Below are positions 1-11,250 of a DNA stretch of 64,000 bases, piece by piece. The stretch spans positions 54,374,001 through 54,438,000 of the forward strand of contig CM114271.1 in NCBI GenBank assembly GCA_050084515.1, given 5' to 3'. Position 1 is the first letter of the stretch. Each line of letters begins with the position of its first letter. The stretch is from Blasia pusilla. Taxonomy: Eukaryota; Marchantiophyta; Marchantiopsida; Blasiales. The translations under genes and the position numbers were made by a program. The notes under the pieces are model-generated. The model did no database searches and was not told where the DNA came from. It saw nothing but the letters and a program-made list of their open reading frames with translations.

Positions 1-231
1 CGATGAGGATGCCACTACTGCAAAACTAGGGACCTCATCTACCTCCTCATGCACAGGAGAATCCATAGCATAAAGATTACCCTCCAAAAAGTCTCATGGC
101 CAAGTGACTACTCCACTAAAACCAGCCACAAATGCTAATACTGTTGGGGAAGACCCTCCTAGTCGAGCCCCATAAATAAATCTCACAGGAACGTGGCTCA
201 TACGTCCATGCCCGGACTGCCAACCAGATCT

Positions 232-318
232 AGTAGTCCATCTGAAAACCCATCGGGTACAATACTGTCTCAGTCTCAGTCCAGTAGTCCATCTGAAAAT
301 CCATCGGGTACAATACTG
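232..318. repeat. 51-bp in-frame tandem duplication in the pol linker
   Basis: A segment starting at 232 recurs at 283 with one or two changes. The period of 51 bp equals 17 codons, so the minus-strand frame is kept and the peptide VLYPMxFQMDY appears twice. Confidence 0.75.
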
Positions 319-419
319 CTCCTCCAACTAGTACATCATACGACTCGGCTGATGTGACCACTACAGGTACTCCCAACCGGGAGCTATCAGTCGCATGATC
401 TGGTCTCAACTGTACAGAC

Positions 420-1000
420 AACTTCTCCTGTGTCATGAATTGAGACCTATCATTGGCTCCTCCTAGTGATGTTTGAATCTGGAATGGGCGAGGCTCAAGC
501 TATGACCTCCGAATATCCAAACCAATACATGCCGCCTTTCCCAACATCAAAGGTTGAGCACCAGAGTCTAACAAGACTCTATCTGGTCTATACACCTATC
601 GTGTAGGACTCACCAATCGTAATATCCCACTGCGGTTATCCAACATACATACACTAGGTGTAAGCCTCTCACGATCAATGGCTGGTCGGGCTGGTAATGC
701 ATCCATCTTTGCTATTGCTGCCTGCCAAGTAGCACTGGTACTAAATGCTACACTTGACATAGAGGGTCACTCCTCCACAACACCCTCATCCACCTCAATA
801 CGTGTAGCAGTAACACCCCCACGTTCACACAACGAGGCTGCTAGCTGAAATACATGAGCTAAGTCAACTCCTAAAGCCATCAGCTCCGTGGCTGAAAACA
901 ATGGGGATCCCAACACTGAAGTTGCCATCCACAGTATTGCACTGGATGCTGCATCCGTGTCTACTACATGCGATGTAGATGCCTAAGTCCCCACTGTAGG
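420..1000 (-). pseudogene. Retropepsin-like aspartic protease region, copy A
   Basis: Minus-strand reading across about 536-575 gives LLDSGAQPLMLGK, the active-site D-S/T-G pattern of retroviral-type aspartic proteases. The flap-side segment FQIQTSLGG follows at lower coordinates. The frame also carries stops, for example just upstream of VYRPDRVLLDSG. The catalytic DSG is kept here, whereas the related copy at 38.2-38.7 kb reads DSR. The family role is to cleave the Gag-Pol polyprotein. The linker below 420 aligns with the linker that precedes the methyltransferase in copy B. Confidence 0.7.
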
Positions 1001-1089
1001 CTCAATAGGCTACGTAGGAACCATGGATGGAGTCCTAAGCACCTCAGACAACAAGAATGATTGGGGAAGCCTAGCCTGCCTCCCAGCCT

Positions 1090-2690
1090 CACCCTCTATG
1101 GGTCCAACTCCACAGTAGCACCACGTGGCTCTAATGCTCGAGTGGCTCCTCTCATAACTGCAGTTGATGCCTCAACCTGTGCTGCACTCGCCATATAAGA
1201 GAGATCATCCCCTCCATAAGAGGTGGAAGCCCTTGCTCCCGAACCTGCTCTATGTTGGATACCAACCATAGTACCCAACCTCTGCTCCAACTGCTCAATC
1301 CTGGCAGCCATAGCTGACTCTGTCGTACTGGTAGGGGTAGCCACCGTAGGCTCTCCAACCACTGGTCCACCTCTACCACCCCTACCATCTCTACCACCTC
1401 GGCCTCTCAAAGCTACTCCACCACGGCTGCGGCCTGATCTCAACTCTGGATGAAGATCAAAGCAACGCTCTCAAGGATGACCTGGTCTTACGCAATGATC
1501 ACACTGAGTTGGGGCCGACTGAGGCCCATACTCCAAAGTCCGTCTTCCATCCTCTTGGGGACAAAACCTCCTAACATGATCACCTCCACATGTCCAATAT
1601 GACTGTCCTTGCTACGGTGCAGCAAATGAAGGCAATGGCCTCTGCGCAAATGTCCCTCTAGGACCTGACTGAGGTCGTGTGTACCCTCCACGACTCCCAC
1701 TACTACTACCACCTCCACTACTACCAGACTGTGAGATGGAATGTTGAACACAAGAAGTAGTAGTTGTATCCCTACTGAATTCGGATGTCACCACTCTCGC
1801 ATCCACCATGTTAAGCTCAATCTTCTCAGATAGAGCAAACACATGGGCCAATGTGGGTGAATCATCACTCATAAGAGTAGCATCACGTACCCTGCGGCGC
1901 AACTCTCTATCCAAGATCCCATACCAAAATTGGACTTCCTGAGTCTCAGTCACACCCTCGGTAACTGAAATCAAGCGTCGCATACGAGTGTATGCCTCAC
2001 GAAGACTCTCACCAGTCTTTTGCTCAAATTCTTGAAGACTCCTCAACTTCTCCGTCTTCACTCCCTGATAGTTCTTCTTCAACCTCTTGAAGAATTTTGC
2101 AACCGGGCTGAACGATGGTGGGGCACTAGTACCTCCACTAGTACCCCCATTAGTATGTCCATGGGTACCTCCATTGGTATCCCCACTCTGGCTCGTACTC
2201 GCACCACTCAATGTCGGGCTGGCTGACACAGTAAGAGCACTACTACCACTACCACCATGGGTGATAGACACATAGCCTGGAGACCAATATTGTCTCCATG
2301 CCTCAATCTTAGCAGCATGGTCCCTCCTAAACCCATGGTAATAATCCATGGGTGGTCCCTCCAAGTGCTGAAACAACCCCTTCTAAGCCAAGAAGGGTGT
2401 AAACAACGTGGCGTTTTGCAACATCTGCATATCATACCACGTATCAAACTCTTGAATGAAGTCCTCCAACTCAATGGTGCCCACTGCACTCAAGTATCGT
2501 TGTGGGCCCTTCATGGCCCCATATATCCTGTCCATGTCCCAAATCAATGGAGCTGCAACACTCGATAACAACGTAGAAGACTCGGTGTTTGGAACACCCC
2601 TGTCCTCCTCTTCATCAACCGTCGGAAGTGGAAAAGGTAGCCGATACCTCAATCCGCTCCGTGTAAAACCACCACTGTCCACACCACGGA
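1090..2690 (-). pseudogene. Gag capsid/nucleocapsid region, copy A
   Basis: The N-terminal part lies at 2682-2383 and the main capsid-like part at 2376-1612, separated by a stop. The capsid part holds the retrotransposon-gag pattern: an FFKRLKKNYQG segment, then SLREAYTRMRRLI and a VQFWYGILDRELRRRVRDAT helix. Below 1612 follow two zinc knuckles, CGGDHVRRFC-like and CDHCVRPGH-like, with a stop inside the second. A Gly/Arg-rich and Thr-rich tail follows at 1443-1096. Gag would form the virus-like particle and bind element RNA. Stops at about 2380, 1612 and inside the second knuckle make this a pseudogene. Confidence 0.8.
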
Positions 2691-3385
2691 CCCCAACCAG
2701 ACCACGAGACAGCTACGTGATGACCAACGCCGATGTCGCACCACAACCAAATCACCACCACTAAGTAACCAAGTGACGTTGATGTCGCTATACTATTCTA
2801 GCTCTACTAGCTATGGGTGTAGGAAATCTAATCTATCATCACCACAAGAAGGCTCCCACGGTCTATTGGTCATCATTCCAACCTCACTACCAGTAGCACA
2901 CAGGAGTAAAACTACTCTGGAAACCAACGTCAACCCTAAAAATGGGTGCGCAAGCAAGAAGCAACGATGGAGGGAATCCAAACATAGGAAGTCCAACGAC
3001 AACCCTCCAATCGCAAATGGAAATCAAGGTAACACAATCCACCAAACGTGGTGCCCCCTGAATCCACAGAACCCACCACAAAATTCTAACACAATAGCTA
3101 CTCCGCCGCTGGTTGATGACGTGCTAGTCGCACTCGCAACACCTGAAAATATCACCTGCATGGAGAGGCTACATCGTACTATGCGCTAGAGGTCCATCAA
3201 CCAAAAACCCGAGATGCATAAAGTGCCTAACACATCTCCAAAAAACACCATATGAGCTACACCAGTGTGTACACTGGCATAGTTAAGAACTCAGCAATTA
3301 AGCGTCTTCAAGGCAGAATAGCCCAAAGATGGGTGATCAATTATGCAACACTCAACTCACAAATCCTGCAAAACTGCCTCATGCC

Positions 3386-3409
3386 CAAGCAAGCAAGCTT
3401 GCTTGCTTG
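3386..3409. repeat. Perfect 24-bp palindrome built of CAAG/CTTG units
   Basis: The sequence is its own reverse complement around the AAGCTT at 3395-3400. It arises from short CAAG and CTTG repeats running in opposite directions. No function is evident. Confidence 0.85.
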
Positions 3410-4537
3410 CTTGCTCCTTGCTCCTTACTCCGCCTCTCATGCCTACTCGCCTCGAGCTACCACAAGTTGCCTCGGAGCCTCGAAACGCCGAGAAATACTT
3501 GAGATATGCCCCGTTCGCCCCGTTTGCCATGCTTCGCTATGGAGAGAGGTCCAACCAAGGTGCCCCCAATGGGATAGGCATCTCCAACAATGGACGAGTC
3601 ACCAACCGACCAGCCCCTCCGATCTGCTGTCCACCATAGTCAGACCTTGAGCTAGTCTGCAAAATTTTGATCAAAAATTACTCCACAAATCCTCAACCAA
3701 AATTAAATTCGTTTCGACCAGAATTCAATTGGCCACCATAGCTATCTCTCCACAAAAAATCAGCTACAATCGATTTGTGTAATTTGAGTTAAAAATCAAA
3801 CAAACTTATTGTCCATACACCTCCAGAATCGCAAATCCGACAGCGCTTCCGCCCAGATTCATGCACACAAAAATCCGCAACGCTCCACACACTCAAGCAG
3901 ATAGCTTCACATGAGATCAAAATACAGGTAGCAATAGGAACCTCTCACCCGATGTGGATGAACTTCAACAGAGCTTCCGCACTTCAAGCTCTCCACATCA
4001 GAAAACCGTTGAACACGAACCATAATCTTCAATCCTTGATAACTTCCAACTCCCTTGACGAAATCCGGAAATCTAAAGCGCGTTAGAAAGCTCTCAAAAA
4101 AGCGCTTCTTTCCCAACCAACCACGCACCAGATTCACACCTCCAACATAGGCCACAAGCCACAAACATCCACGGCTGAGTACCCAATCAACCCTAACCAG
4201 ATCCTACTGATCCACGATCGAAGCTACCATCGATCTACTCGAGTTCTTTGAGTGAAATCCGTGAAAGACCTACTATCATAAAATATGTATAGAATCACAT
4301 ACAATCGAGCCAAACCCACTCCACGATGGGAGAATCCATGTCGAAGCTTGCGGGAACCACCATAGCCAAGAGCTCTTCTCACTACCAAGGCTAACTCCCA
4401 ACGCAACAGGCTGAACTCAAAGAACTAACTGTTCTTTGAGTGCACTCCATAATATATCCTCCAACCTAAGAGTGGGCCCTATTCGAAAAGTCACCCTCAA
4501 TGGAGTAATCCCCAACCCTATATATGAAACCACATCT

Positions 4538-4669
4538 CTACTTAGACACTACGGCCCTACATAAGGTAGCACACTCTTCTAGCACACTCTACTAGCACAC
4601 TATACGTATAGAATCACATACAATCGAGCCAAATCCACTCCACGATGTAGGGCCGTAGTGTCTAAGTAG
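4538..4669. repeat. Small foldback: 24-bp perfect inverted repeat, arms 4538-4561 and 4646-4669
   Basis: The two arms are exact reverse complements and enclose 84 bp. The enclosed part includes 4606-4647, which duplicates 4287-4328 (42 bp, one or two differences). Copies of an AGCACACTCT-type motif lie inside and beside the arms. It could be a small foldback element or a rearranged repeat; it has no coding potential. Confidence 0.75.
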
Positions 4670-4731
4670 CACACTCTATTAGCACACTATACTCTACGAC
4701 ATAATCCGTATGGTCATGATACTATGCACAA

Positions 4732-6063
4732 CAATATGGTATCGATTATGAGGATACATTTAGCCATGTTGCAAAGATGGCGACTACGAGAAGAGTGGTT
4801 GCAGTAAGTTAGAAGTGGAGATTACATCACATGGACGTCAAGAATGCCTTCTTGAATGGAGATCTATACAAGGAGGTATTTATGACTCAACCACATGGAT
4901 ACGAGCATCCCGAGTTTCCATGTCGCGTATGTAGGTTGAAGAAAGCTCTAAACAGGCTCAAACAAGCTCCAAGAGCTTGGTATGGCAAGATTACATATGT
5001 CCTATACGAGTTGGGTTTTAGGATATGTGATTCTGACTCCTCGTTATATGTCTTGAGAGGACAAGATCATACGGTTCTCATTGTGTTGTATGTTGATGAT
5101 CTCTTTATTATTGGGAGTAGTGAAGAAATGATACAACAAGTCAAGCTTAAGTTATAAGTAGAATTTGATATGAAGGACTTTGGAGAACTCAAGTAATTCC
5201 TTGGTATTGAGTTTATAAAGGTTGGAGAGAGCATGTGGTTACTACAACGACACTATGCTCTTCATATGCTTTCAAAATATGGTATGATGGCTTGTAAGCC
5301 AATCTCTACACCGTTGGATCAGAGTGTGAAGCTAAGAGTGGATGAAGGAGAGTTGCTTGCAGATTCTAATATGTACAAGCGTATGGTTGGAAATTTGATT
5401 TATCTAACTATAACCAGACCAGATTTGAGCTATGTTAATGGCCTGGTGAGCTAGTTTATGCAAGCACCTCGAAAACCTCACCTTGATGTTGTAAGGAGGA
5501 TTATACGATATGTGAAATTCTCTATTCAATTTGGGCTTTAATTTGAACCTTCTCCGAGTTTTCAATTATAGGGATTCACATATGTTGATTGGGCAGGAAG
5601 CGTGTCTGATTGACATTCCACATCTGGTTATACATTTATTTTGGGAAGCGCAGCTATAAGTTGGGCTTCAAAGATGCAACCTACAATTGTTTTATCTTCA
5701 ACAGAGGCTGAGTACAGAGGAGCAACCAATGCAGCATGTGAGGCGGTGTGGCTTCATCGATTACTTGTTCAGATTGGTGTTAATAACTTAGGACCTAGTG
5801 TAATATATGCATATAATATTATTAGCATCAAGCTAGCTAATAACCCTGTGTTTCATGCTCGTACAAAGCATGTTGAGGTGCACTATCATTTTATCAGAGA
5901 GAAAGCGCTTGTAGGAGAAATTGATCTTGTGTATATATATACAGATCAACAAATTGCTGACATCTTTACAAAGACATTGTCTAGAGATAAGTTTGAGATG
6001 TTTAGAAATGATTTAGGCGTTAGAGATATCGATATGAGATTGAGGGGGAGTATTGAAGATTGA
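4732..6063 (+). pseudogene. Copia reverse transcriptase-RNase H, degenerate
   Basis: RT signatures in order are [12 protein letters not shown] (from 4831), the [16 protein letters not shown] segment, and the catalytic LYVDDLF near 5090-5110. Then comes a FLGIEF region and the YKRMVGNLIYLTITRPDLSY connection. RNase H follows at 5570-5990 with SWASKMQPTIVLSSTEAEY and TKHVEVHYHFIREK, then the typical end QQIADIFTKTLS. Stops interrupt at about 4810, 5155, 5195, 5452, 5540, 5570 and 5612. The family copies element RNA into DNA. In this copy the frame is broken repeatedly, so no enzyme is expected. Confidence 0.92.
6041..6050 (+). other. Polypurine tract of the copia element
   Basis: TGAGGGGGAG directly precedes the LTR start. 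This is the usual plus-strand primer site for copia elements. Confidence 0.7.
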
Positions 6064-6390
6064 GTTACAGTCAAGCTCATGAGACACCTAACCTGCTACA
6101 TTTGATACTCACACGAAGTAGAGAAGTTTAATCTTTGTTAGTCAATTAATCACGATTATCTTAACTAGGGTTAGTTAATCATATTTAGTCTAACTCGATA
6201 CTATGGTTAAGGTTGGGGTTAAGGTTAGGATTATGGTTGCTTGTACATACCCTATATAATTGAGAAGGGGACCAACCTCCACTCATTATCTCATTGTAAA
6301 TTTCATTCTCCATGGTGGTGTTTGAGTGTGAGAGCCGTTTCTCACCAATTATGCTTCTTTAGTAGTTTTCCACAATCTTGTTCCTCCATT
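6051..6390 (+). repeat. Copia 3' LTR, approximate right end
   Basis: Starts after the purine tract. A TATATAA-like promoter sits near 6250 and the sequence runs to a CA near 6388. No second LTR copy exists in the window, so the right border is an estimate. The start reads TA instead of TG, which fits decay. Confidence 0.55.
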
Positions 6391-7290
6391 TTTTTTAAGA
6401 TCCTAAAGTTTTGATCTATATGATCCAAGGAGATATTTAATTTACCTTGAGATCTCGTTTTATGGTATACTAAGAAGTTAATATCCTCCTAATTTGAAAA
6501 TTTTAGATCAACTTCATATTACCCATTAAAACATGTTCACCAATAAGATAAAACTTTTGGCAAAATTATTGGAGTGGATCATATTTTGATTTTCATACTA
6601 CAAGCTTCATATTTCATTATTTCTTCTTTAGTTTTTTTTCCCTTTTCTTTTCATGTATGGATTTCACTCTCTCCTCAAAATATTCCAGAGTCTTATAATA
6701 TGTGATTTCAAGTTGGGAAAAAATTTCAAGGCTGGAACATGACTTTTAGTAAGTTTTCTGGTGATTTTATGCTACAAGTAAGAGATGAATGAGGTGTAGA
6801 GTACAGATTCCATTCTTGGTCCACAGATTTCCTTTAGTTTGTGGCGAGGTTTGTAAATCAAATTCACATTAGATGTAACCATGTGCCTAAAAAAGTCCCC
6901 TCAAATTTAAAAAGACATAATTTGGAAATTAATGAACGATTTGGATCCTTTTTCACATTTCAAGGTTTATATTTAAATGTTAATTTATTATTTGGGTTTT
7001 CTATTTTTATTTCATGTGTATTTTTCACCTTCTCCTAAAAAAATACTTATATATACATCCCATCATTAAGTGACTTGTGTCGTTAAGTGATTTCATTGCC
7101 CCTTGCTTATAAGGTTCATTATAGTTATTGCTTGGTGAATACATCGGACCCTTCATTATAATAAGACCTCTAAAATATTTTTCTAAACACTTCGGGCTAT
7201 AACTGCTTACTTAAAATATTATGATTTGTACAATAAAAAACTCCTTACGCCGGTCACTCATGTTAAATTAATACGATTGGGTGATAACTC
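6391..7290. other. AT-rich non-coding stretch
   Basis: No gene or mobile-element homology was recognised. Short open frames here are low in complexity and unsupported. Confidence 0.5.
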
Positions 7291-7296
7291 GGAGAG

Positions 7297-7600
7297 GTTG
7301 CTCCACTCTAGCATATGCACTCCTCAATATATGATGTGATATTAGGTTCGTCCACCATAAATGTGGAAGATGTGCATGTCAATCCATACTTGGTATATCC
7401 AATAACATTACTTATCCCATGCTTGAGCCCAGTGTACACTTCTTACCACATATGGACAAAAATCGGCCAACAAAGGAACGTTCCCTACACTTTATGTTGG
7501 ACAACATAGCTACTGCTCATGCATATGTCACTAGATCCACACCGTTTCCAAAAAAAACCTCTTTGGGCAATTAGCCACCACAAAATATTGAATATGATTT
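7297..7600 (-). pseudogene. Relic of the retrotransposon DNA methyltransferase domain
   Basis: Minus-strand reading aligns with the methyltransferase at 36.4-36.9 kb. Segments GNVPLLADF and VVRSVH match ENVPILGDS and VVTSAH (motif VI region). VMLLDIPSMD matches AVFLDAASIG. HLWWTNL followed by ILRSAYARVE matches RLWWTNL followed by VLRRAYARVE. Further up, RFFLE and HEQ match RFFWE and HQS. The copy has stops (in PTx, MDx and others), small indels and many C/G to T/A changes. It sits in AT-rich sequence without recognisable neighbours, so it is an isolated old fragment of the same family. Confidence 0.75.
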
Positions 7601-8470
7601 GCAAACTATAGATAGAGTAAAATTTTAGTTTCATCTTTCATGTGAATATCCACAAAATGGATGGAATCCACATAAGATTTGCACCTTGCATCATGTATTT
7701 GATAGGATTTAGTCCCATGGCTCATAGTACTCTTAAGGTTGTTGGTGAAGTTCCAAATAAATTTCCTCCATTATTTCTATGAATATTTTGCCTTTGTGTT
7801 TGCCTCTAATCTATTGTGCCCTTTATTAGTATGATCTCTTAGCTACCCTTGTGTATTTTTAATGGGTTTTTGGAGATGGTTTTATTCAAGAATCTTCTTT
7901 CCTTTCATCCTTTGGTACCAACTATGGTTATAGATCTAGGTGGTTTTTTCATGAATTTTTGAATTATTTTCACGAATTTTTCAATTTTCTTTAACTTGTA
8001 AATTTATAGATCTATATAGATCTATATTATTATTGTAGAGTGCCCTTCGGATTTTCTTACTCTTCTCTAACGAACATGTGGCATTTTTAGATATTCACAT
8101 CTTTATATGTGTTTAGATAATTTAAAGAAAACAATGATGTCTGTCAAATTAGGAGTTCTTTTGAAATATGTGGGGGTAGATTTGGGATCCCTTATGGGAG
8201 ATGATGGTGTTATATCAAATTACCAATTGTTAATCCCTCCCCTTACATTGCCCTTGGTACCCACTAGTTTCCCTTATTGATGATTTTAATTCTTTTCACC
8301 ATTTCCCTCTTGTTCAATATGATATTGACCTATATAAACTCGTGTGAAAATTCGAATAGATCTTTCCTGATTACAAATTTTTTTCTATAGCGTAGTGATC
8401 CGTACTCTGCAAAAATTACTTCAAAATATGAGAATTAAAAAAAATCAATAGAGGTTTTGCATTCCTTAAT
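7601..8470. other. AT-rich non-coding stretch
   Basis: No gene or element recognised. The methyltransferase relic may extend a little to the right of 7600, but similarity fades. Confidence 0.45.
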
Positions 8471-8494
8471 GCAATAATAATCAATGAACAGAGA

Positions 8495-8528
8495 GATCCG
8501 GAGTTACGAGTAATCGTAACCCCGGATC
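8495..8528. repeat. Hairpin, arms 8495-8508 and 8515-8528
   Basis: Left arm GATCCGGAGTTACG pairs with right arm CGTAACCCCGGATC, with one internal mismatch and a six-base loop. Confidence 0.8.
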
Positions 8529-8733
8529 GGAAATTTCCGATTTATTTAAAACTCGTGGGCATAAGATTGATAGGGTTAGGGGAGTTTCTTTGTAAAAGTA
8601 TCAGAAAAATTGGCTGGAAAAATGAATTTACCTATCTCGGCTATGACACACCGGCAATAGGAGGTGTCATAATACCCCTTATCGGGGATTTTAGTGTCCT
8701 CGGATCCCTCTATCCCGGGACTTGCCGGATCCC

Positions 8734-8821
8734 AAACGGGTAGTTCCGGAGCTACCCGTTTTGGCGCTCCCGAGAAGAATCACTCCTGCCCCGTTTGCAG
8801 TTCTTCTCGGGTAATCCGTGG
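8734..8821. repeat. Two neighbouring hairpins (8734-8761 and 8769-8821)
   Basis: AAACGGGTAG pairs with CTACCCGTTT around an eight-base loop. Directly after it, CCCGAGAAGAA pairs with TTCTTCTCGGG around a 31-base loop. Both stems are perfect. Confidence 0.8.
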
Positions 8822-9786
8822 ATTTAAAGTTGGCAACTGACATACACAGGCCAGCGCCAAACTGCCGCCCCCTCCCCTTCCGGGAGTAGCCCAATGACTT
8901 TCCGGGCCAGAACCCCTCAACCGGACGATTCTGGAGAGGCAGTATTATAACACCCCCTAATGTACCGGTTCTTGTGAAAAACCTACCCGGCCTATGATAA
9001 TAATATACAAATTTGTATGTTTCCAATGCTTTCCAGTTCTGCGAGTAGATTTAGAACCCACTTTCCATTTAGGGAGTGGGAAGGTATTGTTGTATCCAAC
9101 ACGTACACGAAGCGAAATTTCACGCCATGTGATTGGTCGTTCGCTGTGGACCGTAGATCGTAGGAGGTGATGGGACCCGCGTCTCCCTTAGATCCTGATC
9201 GAGATAGATACTGTACAGTCGTCGCCGAGCTCCTTCCCTTTCGTATAGGACAGTCCCCGGCAAATCTAGCCCCGAGTGGTGGATGGCAACGGCAAACCGC
9301 GTGATTGCGACGTAAAGCAAACGAAGAGTGGTATCTCTGTCGCGGGGCGGTTTTGAAATCCTTCGCACTCGTAAAAGGAGCGGATTACGATTGGCCGCCC
9401 GCTGACTACCGGGCACACGCTGAAACTACAGGAATACCCTGGCATTCAGTGCACCGCTGTCAGTCACTCTCATGTACATGTGGGACTCGCAGAGAAGCGG
9501 ACTCACCCCCCAGTTACTGACGGTTGCTATCCGGCCCGGTTCTCTTGGGATTCTGGTGGGAATGCCGGAGAGTTATGGAGAGTTCGTTCTTTTTGCAAGT
9601 CTTCTTAACTTTTCAGATTGCGATCGGAAACCTCTAAATTCAGTCGGTCCGTTTCACAAAGAATGTCCGCACCGGCGAACCCAATTAGGGAGGGAGTGTG
9701 GCTTTCTTTCATTGTTTGACTGAGCTTTGCAGAGGAGGGAAGGTGACCTGTAGTCTAGAGAAGTGACGAACCTCAGAGTCTAGACT

Positions 9787-9846
9787 TCTACGGGTTAACC
9801 CTCCCGCTACGGGTTAACGCTCCTAGTGGGAGGGTTAATCCGTAGA
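9787..9846. repeat. 19-bp stem hairpin with internal repeat of the arm
   Basis: Left arm 9787-9805 and right arm 9828-9846 are reverse complements except at one position. The loop repeats part of the arm (CTACGGGTTAAC occurs again from 9807). This marks the right end of the GC-rich block. Confidence 0.8.
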
Positions 9847-9860
9847 ACTCGCATTTCATT

Positions 9861-11250
9861 TCATGTTCGCGTGTATCTTCGGCAGGTGGTTAAGTTCGGC
9901 ATGCCTGTGATTAATTAATTAAATTTTTGGAATAGCATGCATAGGAGTATATACAGCCTAGTGGTAGAGCCTTGCTTGGAGGGGGCTGTGGATGTTAATC
10001 TTGGGGTTTGGTTAAGTTGTGATGGCTGGAGATTAATTTGGAATAACATGCAACTGAGTGGAGGTATATTATAATGTTTATGACTCCGATGTACCATGGC
10101 CTAGTGGGAGAGCCCTGCTTGCCTGATAGGAGGGAGTAGATTTAAATTCTCGCACTTTTTAGGGGGGTTTTTTGTTAAAGTGGTCAAAATCGTATGAAGA
10201 CTCAAAGCCGAAAGGTCATGATGATAAAGCTATGGTTGCATGATGTGTAGATGGGACTCCCACTTTGAGAAAGTTTTGGAATTTGGTCAAATTCATGGGA
10301 AGACTCACAACCCCAATGTTTGATGTATTGGTGTAGAATTGCTTTAAACCCTTTACCTTATAAGGGATTAGGAATAGAATTGGTCTGGTTTAATATTTGG
10401 AATTTCTCTCTATGCACATTAAAATGAAATATGTTCTTTTGACATTTGGTAAAAAAGCTAGTTGAGGTGAAATTTTATATTTTCTACACGAATCAATAAT
10501 AGGAATTTTTTTCGAAAAACTTCTTGGATCAGTCAAAATAAAGATAAGTCTGATCTCCCACTCAGGGATGATTGAGGAGTGAAGTTGGGATTGGTTAGGT
10601 AGAGGCATAAGGAAATGGCATTTATTGTATGTATGCAAGCATTGGTCCCATTAAACAATTCTCCCAAAGACAATCCTCAACATGGTTGCAAAGGTATGTC
10701 TCAATAAACTAGGAATAAACTATCCTTTCACTTGGATGGTAGGATTTGGGGTTCCCATGGCCTTTTATTATCCCTACCGGGTGTGGCCTAGGTGTTCTCG
10801 ACTCTTTGGATCCCCCTCATTGTACTTCTTATGAATTTATCCCTTTCTGGGTTAAATATTCACTTTATTATAAAAGCAAACCTCAAAAGAGGACAAAAAA
10901 AGGTAAAAATATCTCAAAAGAGGAGTCAAAAAATTCACAATGGAATGCAAAAAGAAAATGGCAACTAGCCAACGCAACCACCAACTTAGCGAACTACACG
11001 ATTGATAGCTTGAAACAAATATGACAAGAACACTAGTGATTGGTCAGACGTGAACGGACGACGAGACCTCTTTCTCCGTCCAACTTCCATCCTACTTATA
11101 TGTTTACTCCCAGAAAACAAAATGGGGTGCCTAAGGAGGTACTAGGCTAAGTTCCATCCATGTTGTATTACTGAATTTGAACTCTACAATGTCGTATTAA
11201 AAAAATAAAAAAATAAATATTAAGTAGTTACAATTCAATAACCTAGAAAT
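9861..11250. other. AT-rich non-coding stretch with two tRNA-like modules
   Basis: No protein gene seen. Two segments, about 9952-10010 and 10094-10157, each carry a GCCTAGTGGTAGAGC- or GGCCTAGTGGGAGAGC-like box. A TTAATCT- or TTTAAATTCT-like box follows roughly 30-40 bases later, resembling polymerase III A and B boxes of tRNA-derived SINEs. The B boxes are poor, so this is a weak call. Confidence 0.3.

Larger units (their letters stand above)
1..2720 (-). mobile_element. Ty3/gypsy retrotransposon, copy A (gag-protease part, cut by window edge)
   Basis: Minus-strand polyprotein remnant. Read from 2720 down to 1 it gives gag, zinc knuckles, aspartic protease and a linker. It is a relative of the element at 34.2-42.6 kb: gag, the protease signature LLDSGAQPLMLGK, the segment around VLVGGAVLYPM and the linker around TWP-DF-EG all align in the same order. 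The left edge of the window falls just before the point where the other copy starts its DNA methyltransferase domain, so that domain, if present, lies outside. Several in-frame stops mark it as inactive. No LTR of this copy was identified. Confidence 0.85.
2720..4731. other. Non-coding stretch between the gypsy gag and the copia remnant
   Basis: No supported gene. The part next to gag is probably the 5' leader of retrotransposon copy A. A 12-mer at 3841-3852 (CAGCGCTTCCGC) also occurs at 41759-41770 in the leader of copy B, which weakly supports this. The stretch holds a perfect 24-bp palindrome and, near 4.3-4.7 kb, a foldback structure with repeated short motifs, listed separately. Confidence 0.5.
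4732..6390 (+). mobile_element. Ty1/copia retrotransposon remnant, 3' half with 3' LTR
   Basis: Contains the end of pol (RT and RNase H), a purine tract and a 3' LTR. The 5' half (LTR, gag, protease, integrase) is missing; homology starts abruptly near 4732 with the YGIDYEDTFS-type start of the copia RT. At least six in-frame stops show that it is inactive. Confidence 0.9.
8475..9860. other. GC-rich hairpin-bearing block, possibly organelle-derived
   Basis: Composition changes sharply from AT-rich flanks to GC-rich DNA. The block holds at least five strong hairpins: 8495-8508/8515-8528, 8642-8649/8664-8671, 8734-8743/8752-8761, 8769-8779/8811-8821 and 9787-9805/9828-9846. No protein gene or rRNA was recognised. 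Stem-loop-rich intergenic or intron sequence of this sort is typical of plant mitochondrial DNA, so a nuclear copy of organelle DNA is my best guess. No known organelle gene was identified, and an unknown repeat is the alternative. Confidence 0.35.

Noticed and set aside
8475-9860. Nuclear rRNA gene fragment
   Set aside because: The GC-rich block suggested rRNA at first, but no conserved 18S, 5.8S or 25S segment could be recognised.
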